A program made the translations under genes and the position numbers. Shown piece by piece: positions 1 to 5,352 of a DNA stretch of 5,903 nt. Each line of letters begins with the position of its first letter. Positions within the stretch are counted from its first letter, which is position 1. The notes beneath the pieces were generated by a model. The model ran no database searches. It had not been told where the DNA came from and saw only the letters and a list, made by a program, of their open reading frames with translations. Source of the stretch: Accumulibacter sp. (GTDB lineage Bacteria; Pseudomonadota; Gammaproteobacteria; Burkholderiales; Rhodocyclaceae); the NCBI GenBank assembly GCA_003538495.1, contig DPSD01000354.1:23265-29167 (forward strand). The letters run 5' to 3'.

Positions 1-1
1 C

Positions 2-2152
2 CCCGGCAGCAGCAAAAGCAACACCATGGGTGCGCAGGTCGACACCAGTTCGGCCGGCGCCAAGGTCGGCACGGTGACGCTGGCCTACCAGACCGCCGGC
101 AAGGTCAATGGCGTCAGCAACGGTCTCGACCCCGCCAGCGTCGGCAGCCAGGTAGTCAGCGTCAACGGGAATGTCTACCAGCTTGCCGCTGGCGCGATCC
201 AGACTGCCTCGCTGAACTTCGGCACCGTTCAGGTGGGCCAGATCGTCAACCAGAACCTGACCATTCGCAACACCGCAAGCGGCGCAACCGGCTTCGTCGA
301 AGACCTGAACGCCAGCTTCGGCAGCTCGGGCGGTACCGGCGCCGGGCTGATCACTGGCGTCGGCAGCCTCAACGGCATCCTCGCCGGCAGCAACAGCAAC
401 GCCGGCAACGGGACCATGTCGGTTGGCGTAAACACCAGTGCGGCGGCCGTCGTCAATGGCCACATCGCGGTCAACTACGTCAGCGCCGGCGCGGTCAACG
501 GGGTGAGCAACAATCTCGGGACGCTGGCCGTCGGTTCGGAGAACTTCGGCGTCGTCGGCACCATCGAAGCGACCGGCAACATCATCGACCAGGCCAGCCC
601 GGTGATCAACACCGGGCAGCCGATCAATCTCGGCAACGTGCGGATCGGGTCGGCGTCGCCGAGCGCCCTGGTCAGCGTCAGCAACCAGGCGACCGGCAAC
701 GCGCAGGCGGCGCTCAACGCGACCATCAGCGGCAACGCCCCGATCACCGCCAGCGGCAGCTTCAACCTGCTGGCACCGGGCGCGACCGATGCCAGCAGCC
801 TGAGCGTCGGAATGAGCACCGCCAGCGCCGGGGCGATCGGCGGCACCGCCACCATCGCTTTCGTTTCCGACGCCAATAACGTCGGCAACTGCGCGCCGAA
901 ATGCCAGATGACACTCGCTTCGCAGGATGTCGCTGTGCAGGGTGCGGTCTACCGGCTCGCCGACCCCAAGCTGAATACGACCACCGTCACGCTTGCGGCA
1001 CGGCGCGGCGACGCGCCACCGACGGCGGCGATCAGCGTCAGCAACCAGAGTCCGGATATCTACACCGAAGGCCTCAAGGCGGGCTTTGCGGGCGCCGCCC
1101 CGGCCGGTTTCTCGACCAGCGGCAGTATCGTCAACCTCGCTGCGCAGGGAACGGACGCCAGCAGCCTGCAGGTCGCGCTGAATACCGGCACCGCCGGCAG
1201 CTTCGGTGGCAACACCCAGGTGAACTTCGAATCGACCGGTTCGGGCACTACCGGCGCCAGCGACGTTTCCGTCGGCAACCAGCTGGTCAGCCTGGCCGGG
1301 AACGTGTACGAGAAGGCGATCGCCAAGGTCAATACGGCGCTGGTCGACTTCGGCATCGTGCACAAGGGCGACGTCGTCGCCGCGAAGAGCATTTCAGTGA
1401 GCAACGCCGCACCGACGGTCGCCCTCAACGACACCCTGCAGGGCAGCTTCATCAACATGCCGGTTGGGCCGTTCGGCGGCAGTGGCAACGTCAGCGGCCT
1501 GGCGGCCGGCCAGACCGACAGCAGCAGCCTGCAGGTCAGCCTGAATACCGCCAACGCCGGCGTGTTCACCAGTGGCGCGGCTAACCTGCAGTTTGCCAGC
1601 CACAACCCGGAACTGGCCGACCTGGACCTCGGCGATGCGGCCGTGACGCTGCAGGCGCAGGTCAACAACTATGCCAATCCGAACTTCCTGAAAACGGGCG
1701 GCAAGGGCTCGCTGACCGGCGTCGGCTTCAGCTTCGTGCTCGACTTCGGCACGCTTACCGAAGGCAGCGGCGTGGCCACCGCCTTCCTGCAACTCGCCAA
1801 CGACGTCACTGGTCCCGCTGACCTGCTCGATGGCGCCTACGCTCTCGCGCTCAGCGACTTCCTGGCGAGCGGCTTTGTGTCTTTTGCCAACCTGGCGGCG
1901 GGGGCTTCGCAAGGTGGCCTGCAGATCTCGCTCGATACGCAGACCGTCGGCGACTTCAGCGACACCATCGTGCTCAAGGCGCTGGCGCACAACGGCAGCG
2001 GCTTCAGCGCCGCCTTCGACGACATCGTGCTCTCGGTCCTCGCCACGGTCCAAGCCGGCGGCCCACAGGTTCCCGAGCCTGGCACCTTGCTGCTGCTGAC
2101 CATCGCGCTGGCGATGATCGTCATCCAGCGTCGCCGCGGGATGCTAAACTAA
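2..2152 (+). CDS. PEP-CTERM sorted, repeat-containing extracellular protein (choice-of-anchor D-like), 5' partial
   Basis: The reading frame is open to the left edge. Codons before the ATG at 26 read PGSSKSNT, resembling the same part of a later repeat (GSNSNAGNGTM), so ATG 26 is probably internal and the true start lies outside. Residues below count from that ATG (708 to the stop). The protein is Gly/Ala/Ser/Asn/Thr-rich and beta-strand-like. Units of about 120-130 residues begin near 50, 178, 309, 428 and 549. Each combines an FG-x-V-x-x-G strand (e.g. LNFGTVQVG, VDFGIVHKG), a SVSN-like strand and an L-x-V-x-x-N/S-T-x-x-A-G strand, typical of choice-of-anchor D/ASH-like Ig folds. The C-terminus has VPEPG at 682-686, a hydrophobic helix to about 700 and RRR at 702-704. 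In this family an exosortase cleaves the tag and the protein reaches the outer surface or exopolymer matrix. The exact ligand or structural role is unknown. Family confidence is high. Confidence 0.9.
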   Translation, partial: PGSSKSNTMGAQVDTSSAGAKVGTVTLAYQTAGKVNGVSNGLDPASVGSQVVSVNGNVYQLAAGAIQTASLNFGTVQVGQIVNQNLTIRNTASGATGFVEDLNASFGSSGGTGAGLITGVGSLNGILAGSNSNAGNGTMSVGVNTSAAAVVNGHIAVNYVSAGAVNGVSNNLGTLAVGSENFGVVGTIEATGNIIDQASPVINTGQPINLGNVRIGSASPSALVSVSNQATGNAQAALNATISGNAPITASGSFNLLAPGATDASSLSVGMSTASAGAIGGTATIAFVSDANNVGNCAPKCQMTLASQDVAVQGAVYRLADPKLNTTTVTLAARRGDAPPTAAISVSNQSPDIYTEGLKAGFAGAAPAGFSTSGSIVNLAAQGTDASSLQVALNTGTAGSFGGNTQVNFESTGSGTTGASDVSVGNQLVSLAGNVYEKAIAKVNTALVDFGIVHKGDVVAAKSISVSNAAPTVALNDTLQGSFINMPVGPFGGSGNVSGLAAGQTDSSSLQVSLNTANAGVFTSGAANLQFASHNPELADLDLGDAAVTLQAQVNNYANPNFLKTGGKGSLTGVGFSFVLDFGTLTEGSGVATAFLQLANDVTGPADLLDGAYALALSDFLASGFVSFANLAAGASQGGLQISLDTQTVGDFSDTIVLKALAHNGSGFSAAFDDIVLSVLATVQAGGPQVPEPGTLLLLTIALAMIVIQRRRGMLN
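173..2053 (+). repeat. Tandem diverged protein-domain repeats inside the PEP-CTERM gene
   Basis: Five diverged units start at about nt 173, 557, 950, 1307 and 1670. At DNA level the 15-mer AGCAGCCTGCAGGTC occurs at 1160-1174 and 1523-1537, exactly 363 bp (121 codons) apart. A related AGCAGCCTG lies at 794-802, 366 bp (122 codons) before the first copy. The last unit is the most diverged and lacks the VY-x-x-A opening. This suggests growth by internal duplication. Unit borders are approximate. Confidence 0.75.
2072..2152 (+). other. PEP-CTERM sorting signal coding segment
   Basis: The codons at 2072-2080 encode Pro-Glu-Pro. They are followed by Gly-Thr, a Leu/Ile/Ala/Met-rich membrane helix of about 14 residues, a GlnArgArgArg basic cluster and a short tail before the TAA at 2150-2152. 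This is the canonical tripartite exosortase (EpsH/XrtA-type) recognition tag. It implies that an exosortase is encoded elsewhere in the genome; none is in this window. Confidence 0.93.
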
Positions 2153-2160
2153 AGCCGAAA

Positions 2161-2185
2161 GCGGGTTCCTCGAAGGGGAACCCGC
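2161..2185 (+). terminator. Hairpin terminator 1 after the PEP-CTERM gene
   Basis: GCGGGTTCC (2161-2169) pairs perfectly with GGAACCCGC (2177-2185) around a 7-nt loop, 8 nt after the stop codon. Outer AAAGC/GCTTT and GCC/GGC segments (2154-2162 and 2189-2196) can extend the fold with a bulge. Only three Ts follow (2191-2193), so on its own it would be a weak intrinsic terminator. Confidence 0.7.
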
Positions 2186-2196
2186 CTCGCTTTGGC

Positions 2197-2217
2197 CCCC
2201 GGCGACGGGGTGTTTTT
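2197..2217 (+). terminator. Hairpin terminator 2 with GNRA loop and T tract
   Basis: CCCCG (2197-2201) pairs with CGGGG (2206-2210) around a GCGA tetraloop of the GNRA class. TG and five Ts (2213-2217) follow immediately. The stem is short but GC-only, and the T tract is what hairpin 1 lacks. The two probably act in tandem to insulate the downstream small genes from the surface-protein transcript. Confidence 0.6.
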
Positions 2218-2233
2218 GACCCGCACTCTTCTC

Positions 2234-2238
2234 GGGAG
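2234..2238 (+). promoter_or_regulatory. Ribosome binding site that fixes a TTG start
   Basis: GGGAG lies 7 nt before the TTG at 2246, ideal Shine-Dalgarno spacing. The farther upstream in-frame TTG at 2192 sits inside the terminator region and has no such site. This decides the start of the 94-residue gene. Confidence 0.6.
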
Positions 2239-2245
2239 TACTCGA

Positions 2246-2530
2246 TTGACCACCACGCAATATCGCGCCCTGGTGCTGCTGGGCGCGCTCGCGCTGTTTC
2301 TGGCGATTGTCGACTCGCTGATGTTCAGCGGCAACCGGCAGGCGCAGAACGAGCTGGCCAGCCGTGGCCAGTTCATCCAGCAAAGCTTGCAGCTGGAGCC
2401 GCTCTACCAGTCCTTGATCAAGTCACTGGCTGACCTGGCGGCCAGGGATAACGACGCCGCCTTACGCGAATTGCTGGCTTCGCAGGGGATCACTTTCAGC
2501 GCCGCTCCGCAAGCTGGCCCGGCACGGTGA
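2246..2530 (+). CDS. Small single-pass membrane protein of unknown function (94 aa)
   Basis: I do not recognise this gene. From the TTG start at 2246 (chosen for the GGGAG at 2234-2238 and because it places the helix near the N-terminus) it encodes 94 residues. A short polar N-terminus (TTTQYR) leads into a hydrophobic segment at about 7-27. A predicted-helical, Gln/Leu/Ala-rich tail follows, ending LLASQGITFSAAPQ. With Arg7 before the helix, the tail is probably periplasmic. There is no signal-peptidase or lipobox site. The gene lies just after the tandem terminators, and its TGA (2528-2530) is 5 nt before the next ATG, so the two are almost certainly expressed together. No convincing promoter is visible: TTGACC at 2216 is -35-like but has no good -10. 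Coding potential is supported by the coherent TM-plus-helix layout and the coupling. Confidence 0.7.
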   Translation: MTTTQYRALVLLGALALFLAIVDSLMFSGNRQAQNELASRGQFIQQSLQLEPLYQSLIKSLADLAARDNDAALRELLASQGITFSAAPQAGPAR

Positions 2531-2535
2531 TCGGG

Positions 2536-2835
2536 ATGGATGAACAGAAACCTTCAAGCTTTTTCGTCCCGGTGTTGTTGATCGCCCTGGCGCTGGTGGT
2601 CTGGTTCGGTTTCCAGGCGAGCCACCTGTACCAGGAGCGCGGGCAGCTGGCGACCCTGCGTGATACCCAGGAAGCCACCTATCAGAACGCGCAAAAAATG
2701 CGTGCCCAGCTCGACTCGCTGGCCGCCGGCACGCAGAAGCTGGCCAGCGCCGGCAACAAGAACGCCCAGGTGGTGGTGAATGCGCTCCAGCAGCGCGGTG
2801 TCACGATCAACGCCGAGGAAAAGAAAACCCCGTAG
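2536..2835 (+). CDS. Small single-pass membrane protein with coiled-coil tail, unknown function (99 aa)
   Basis: I do not recognise the family. I chose the ATG at 2536 because GGTGA (2526-2530) lies 5 nt upstream and overlaps the preceding stop, a usual layout for translational coupling. An in-frame GTG at 2527 would add three residues but has no ribosome binding site. Residues 1-8 are polar with Lys5. About 9-28 form a transmembrane helix (PVLLIALALVVWFGF). About 30-72 are charged/Gln-rich with heptad-like spacing, suggesting a periplasmic coiled coil. The end reads VVNALQQRGVTINAEEKK. This tail resembles the end of the upstream protein (an L-rich stretch, then G-I/V-T-F/I-x-A), so the two may be paralogues or partners. 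The layout recalls short PilN/GspM-like scaffold proteins, but there is no clear match. Confidence 0.75.
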   Translation: MDEQKPSSFFVPVLLIALALVVWFGFQASHLYQERGQLATLRDTQEATYQNAQKMRAQLDSLAAGTQKLASAGNKNAQVVVNALQQRGVTINAEEKKTP

Positions 2836-2941
2836 AGTCGGCAGCAGTAGAGCGCAGGCGTCCGACAAGGTTTTCGGGTCTGGTTGGGAGCGGGTCGATC
2901 GACCTGGCACGGCTCCCATCTGCCGCGCTGGACTCTCTTTT
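2834..2941 (+). other. Folded element with T tract after the small-gene pair (possible terminator or structured RNA)
   Basis: AGAGTC (2834-2839) pairs with GACTCT (2931-2936), and the adjacent GGCAG (2840-2844) pairs with CTGCC (2920-2924). Inside, GGGAGC (2886-2891) pairs with GCTCCC (2912-2917). That inner hairpin encloses a perfect 12-bp palindrome GGTCGATCGACC (2893-2904). The outer stem is followed by CTTTT ending at 2941. The element starts at the stop codon, so it may end the small-gene transcript; a small RNA is an alternative. Pairing was judged by eye, without energy calculation. Confidence 0.35.
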
Positions 2942-2984
2942 CCTGCCAGCACCGGCCGCCTGGCGGACCCCGGGCAAGCAACTT

Positions 2985-3027
2985 CCTGCAGGTCGGTCGC
3001 ACGGCGTTTTGCCGGCCGACCTGCAGG
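2985..3027. repeat. 12-bp perfect inverted repeat upstream of murJ
   Basis: CCTGCAGGTCGG (2985-2996) is exactly inverted as CCGACCTGCAGG (3016-3027). The spacer contains a smaller hairpin, CGGC (3002-3005) and GCCG (3011-3014) with loop GTTTT. Each arm also carries the 8-bp palindrome CCTGCAGG, with centres 35 bp apart. The right arm falls between the candidate -35 and -10 of murJ, so this could be a paired operator. As RNA it could instead be a stable hairpin for a transcript coming from upstream; no T tract follows. Confidence 0.7.
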
Positions 3028-3036
3028 CGCTAAGAT
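3009..3036 (+). promoter_or_regulatory. Candidate sigma-70 promoter for murJ
   Basis: TTGCCG (3009-3014) and TAAGAT (3031-3036) are separated by 16 bp, and each matches 4 of 6 consensus positions. Transcription would begin near 3043, giving a leader of about 30 nt. It is the only reasonable pair I found in the 240-bp gap before murJ. The match is modest, so it remains a prediction. Confidence 0.35.
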
Positions 3037-3075
3037 GACGGGCTTCGCGCCCCGGCGGCGCCGCCCGGACCCCCA

Positions 3076-4614
3076 ATGAACCTCCTCAAGACGCTCGCCA
3101 CCGTCAGCAGCATGACCCTGCTGTCGCGTGTGCTCGGCTTTGTGCGCGACTTCGTGATCGCCCGGACCTTTGGTGCCGGGATGCTGACCGACGCTTTCTT
3201 CGTCGCCTTCAAGCTGCCCAACCTGTTGCGCCGCCTGTTTGCCGAAGGCGCCTTCTCGCAAGCCTTCGTGCCAGTGCTCGGCGAATACAAGAACAGACGC
3301 GGCGCCGACGAAACCCGGCAGCTGGTCGACCGCGTCGTCAGCCTGCTGTTTCTCGTCGTCCTGACGGTGACGCTCCTGGGAATGGCCGCCGCGTCGCTGC
3401 TGGTCTACATTTCCGCGCCGGGCTTCACCGACGACCCCGAAAAGTTCGCGCTGACCGTCCAGCTGACACGCATCACCTTCCCGTACATCCTGTTCATGTC
3501 ACTGGTTGCGCTGGCCGGCGGCGTACTCAACACCTGGAGCCGCTTTGCCGTACCCGCTTTCACGCCGGTGCTGCTCAACGTCTCGTTCATTCTCATGGCG
3601 CTTTATGCCGCGCCGCATTTCGAGCCGCCGATCATGGCTCTGGGCTGGGCGGTTTTTCTCGGCGGAGCCCTGCAACTCGCGTTCCAGCTCCCGGCCCTGC
3701 GGCGCATCGGCATGCTGCCACGCTTCTCGCTGACCCTGCGCGACGAGGGCGTACGGCGAATCTTCCGGCTGATGGGGCCTGCCGTCCTCGGCGTTTCGGT
3801 GGCGCAGGTGAGCCTCTTGCTGAACACCGTCTTTGCGTCGTTCCTGGCCACCGGCAGCGTCTCCTGGCTCTATTACGCCGATCGCCTGATGGAGTTTCCG
3901 GCCGGCATGCTCGGCGCAGCTCTGGGGACCGTTCTCCTCCCCTCGCTGGCCAGGTACCACGCCGGCGAGCAACACGACGAGTACTCCCAACTGCTCGACT
4001 GGGGCTTGCGGCTGACTTTCCTGCTCGCCGCCCCGGCCGCTCTGGCGCTGGCTATTCTCGCCGTGCCACTGATCACGACGCTGTTCTACCACGGCGCGTT
4101 CACCGCTACCGACGTGTTGATGACCCGCAACGCGCTGCTCGCCTACAGCGTCGGCCTGCTCGGGCTGATCCTGGTGAAAGTGCTTGCCCCGGGTTTCTAC
4201 GCCCGCCAGAACGTGCGCACGCCGGTCAAGATCGCTCTGCTCTCGCTGGCCGCCACGCAAATCATGAACCTGCTGCTGATCGGCTCCCTGCAGCATGCCG
4301 GACTGGCGCTATCCATCGGCCTGGCGGCGTCCCTGAACGCCGGCTTGCTGTACCTTGGCTTGCGGCGGCAAGGCGTCTACACCCCGCAACCCGGCTGGTT
4401 TCTGTTCTACGGCCGGCTGGCGCTGGCCATGGCGGCGATGGGTGCGACGCTGTGGTTCACCACCGGTGACGCAAACGCCTGGCTGAACTGGAAACTGGGC
4501 GAGCGCCTGCTGCGTCTTTCGCTGGTCATCGCTATCGGTGCGACGGTTTACTTCGCTACACTATGGGTCGCCGGTTTTCGCGTTCGCGACTTCAGGCGCA
4601 ATGCGGCCGAGTAA
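3076..4614 (+). CDS. murJ: Lipid II flippase MurJ (MviN)
   Basis: MurJ moves the peptidoglycan precursor lipid II from the inner to the outer face of the cytoplasmic membrane. The 512 residues match the usual length (E. coli 511), and the start [14 protein letters not shown] aligns with the E. coli N-terminus, which supports ATG 3076. Functional residues fall at the same numbers: Arg18, Arg24, Asp39, Arg52 and Arg53 in the first helices, and Asp269, Arg270 and Glu273 in YYADRLMEF. Other family blocks are KLPNLLRR (47-53), [12 protein letters not shown] (55-66), ITFPYI (133-138) and, toward the C-terminus, VKVLAPGFY and TPQPGW. Hydrophobic segments fit the 14-helix MOP-superfamily fold. The Shine-Dalgarno is poor (the leader ends CGGACCCCCA) and the leader carries a GC-only palindrome at 3054-3065. 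The next gene starts 21 bp downstream. No defects are seen. Confidence 0.97.
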   Translation: MNLLKTLATVSSMTLLSRVLGFVRDFVIARTFGAGMLTDAFFVAFKLPNLLRRLFAEGAFSQAFVPVLGEYKNRRGADETRQLVDRVVSLLFLVVLTVTLLGMAAASLLVYISAPGFTDDPEKFALTVQLTRITFPYILFMSLVALAGGVLNTWSRFAVPAFTPVLLNVSFILMALYAAPHFEPPIMALGWAVFLGGALQLAFQLPALRRIGMLPRFSLTLRDEGVRRIFRLMGPAVLGVSVAQVSLLLNTVFASFLATGSVSWLYYADRLMEFPAGMLGAALGTVLLPSLARYHAGEQHDEYSQLLDWGLRLTFLLAAPAALALAILAVPLITTLFYHGAFTATDVLMTRNALLAYSVGLLGLILVKVLAPGFYARQNVRTPVKIALLSLAATQIMNLLLIGSLQHAGLALSIGLAASLNAGLLYLGLRRQGVYTPQPGWFLFYGRLALAMAAMGATLWFTTGDANAWLNWKLGERLLRLSLVIAIGATVYFATLWVAGFRVRDFRRNAAE

Positions 4615-4620
4615 TCAATC

Positions 4621-4630
4621 AGGAGAGGAG
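4621..4630 (+). promoter_or_regulatory. Strong ribosome binding site for the PEBP-like gene
   Basis: AGGAGAGGAG ends 5 nt before the ATG at 4636 and begins 6 nt after the murJ stop. It contains two overlapping purine-rich cores. It contrasts with the poor site of murJ, so the downstream gene could be translated more strongly from a shared mRNA. Confidence 0.75.
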
Positions 4631-4635
4631 CAGCG

Positions 4636-5271
4636 ATGAAATTGACCACCCATAGCTTCAAAGACGGCCAGCAAATCCCCGGCGACTTTGCCTTTGGCAT
4701 CGTCGACCCCGAGTACCATGTCGGCCTGGGCAGCAACCGCAACCCGCAACTGGCGTGGAGCGACGCGCCGGCCGGCACGCGGTCTTTTGCTCTGATCTGC
4801 CACGACCCGGACGTCCCGAGCCAGGGTGACGACGTCAACCAGGAGGACCGCACGGTACCGGCATCCCTGCCGCGCGTAGACTTCTTTCACTGGGTGCTGT
4901 TCGACCTGCCCGCAAGTCTGAGCGAAATCGGCGAAGGCGAGTTTTCCAACGACGTCACGCCCCGTGGCAAGCCTGGTCCGCACGCCCCGCACGACTCGCG
5001 CCAGGGCGTCAACGACTACACCAGCTGGTTTGCCGGCGACCATGACATGCGTGGCGACTATTACGGCTACGACGGCCCTTGCCCACCGTGGAACGACGAG
5101 ATCGTCCACCATTACGTGTTTACGATTTTCGCGCTCGACGTCGCCCAGCTGGACGTCGCCGGTACGCTGACCGGCCAGCAGCTCCGCGCGGCAATGCAGG
5201 GACACGTCCTGGCACAGGCGAGCCTGAGCGGAACCTACACGCTCAATCCGGCGCTGATCGCCGCCGGGTAG
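4636..5271 (+). CDS. YbhB/YbcL-family (PEBP-fold, Raf kinase inhibitor-like) protein
   Basis: This is a 211-residue protein of the phosphatidylethanolamine-binding protein fold. Family blocks in order are SNRNPQLAW (33-41), CHDPDVP (55-61, the ligand-pocket D-P-D motif), FHWVLFDLP (84-92, pocket His85), GYDGPCPPW (144-152), HHYVFTIFALD (158-168) and GHVLAQASLSGTY (189-201). There is no signal peptide, so it is probably cytoplasmic. It is longer than E. coli YbhB (about 158 aa). The extra length lies mainly in a polar insert between the DPD motif and FHW (about 62-82) and in an Asp/Gly/Pro-rich loop before GPCPP (about 105-143). The usual HRY reads HHY (158-160). The bacterial role is poorly defined; binding of a small anionic ligand is the family expectation. 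It follows murJ by 21 bp without a terminator, so it is probably co-transcribed. Family assignment is firm; function is open. Confidence 0.92.
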   Translation: MKLTTHSFKDGQQIPGDFAFGIVDPEYHVGLGSNRNPQLAWSDAPAGTRSFALICHDPDVPSQGDDVNQEDRTVPASLPRVDFFHWVLFDLPASLSEIGEGEFSNDVTPRGKPGPHAPHDSRQGVNDYTSWFAGDHDMRGDYYGYDGPCPPWNDEIVHHYVFTIFALDVAQLDVAGTLTGQQLRAAMQGHVLAQASLSGTYTLNPALIAAG

Positions 5272-5289
5272 GCCTGCAACGGGCAAAGA

Positions 5290-5313
5290 AAAGGGCCGCA
5301 TCAGCGGCCCTTT
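5290..5313. terminator. Bidirectional intrinsic terminator between convergent genes
   Basis: AAAGGGCCGC (5290-5299) pairs perfectly with GCGGCCCTTT (5304-5313) around the loop ATCA. On the + strand the stem ends in TTT for the murJ-PEBP transcript. On the - strand the A-rich left flank reads as CCCTTTTCTTTG after the stem, serving the leftward pyrophosphatase transcript. It lies 18 bp past the PEBP stop. Confidence 0.88.
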
Positions 5314-5318
5314 GCAAA

Positions 5319-5342
5319 CAGCGGGCATCAACCCGCCCGCTG
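5319..5342 (-). terminator. Second hairpin downstream of the pyrophosphatase gene
   Basis: CAGCGGGC (5319-5326) pairs with GCCCGCTG (5335-5342) around an 8-nt loop. Read leftward it is followed by TTTG (5318-5315), 10 bp after the hppA stop and just before the stronger shared terminator. It may be an auxiliary terminator or an mRNA 3'-end stabiliser. Confidence 0.5.
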
Positions 5343-5352
5343 ACTGCGCTCG

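Larger units (their letters stand above)
2836..3075. other. 240-bp intergenic region before murJ
   Basis: No credible gene is present. The region holds the folded T-ended element (to 2941), an unremarkable GC-rich stretch at 2942-2984, the inverted repeat (2985-3027), the candidate promoter (3009-3036) and a GC-only leader with the perfect palindrome GGCGGCGCCGCC at 3054-3065 just before the murJ ATG. Confidence 0.7.

Noticed and set aside
26..28. ATG as the start of the surface-protein gene
   Set aside because: The frame stays open to the left edge and the preceding codons match the repeat pattern, so the gene is cut by the window.
1166..1173. CCTGCAGG copies inside the surface-protein gene as further operator sites
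   Set aside because: They are explained by the codons of the repeated SLQV segment and lack the flanking inverted arrangement seen before murJ.
901..1584. 227-residue + frame inside the surface-protein gene
   Set aside because: Arg/Gln-rich out-of-frame reading typical of GC-rich DNA; it overlaps well-supported repeats.
2216..2244. Promoter TTGACC with a -10 near 2239
   Set aside because: The -35 is good but the -10 (TACTCG) matches only 2 of 6, and transcription would start at or after the TTG codon.
2834..2941. 6S RNA or another named RNA family
   Set aside because: The fold is shorter than 6S RNA, I recognise no conserved family motif, and the usual neighbours are absent.
2780..3079. 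99-residue + frame across the intergenic region
   Set aside because: Arg/Pro/Ser-rich, with no ribosome site or domain; it overlaps the inverted repeat, the promoter candidate and the murJ start.
2554..3261. 235-residue minus-strand frame spanning the gap and the murJ start
   Set aside because: It overlaps the second small gene and murJ, and its low-complexity Gly/Arg composition suggests a high-GC open frame.
3499..4296. 265-residue minus-strand frame opposite murJ
   Set aside because: Antisense shadow of a strongly conserved gene; composition rich in Gln/Arg/Glu with no domain.
4615..5331. 238-residue minus-strand frame opposite the PEBP gene
   Set aside because: Shadow of the PEBP gene and runs through the terminator hairpin.
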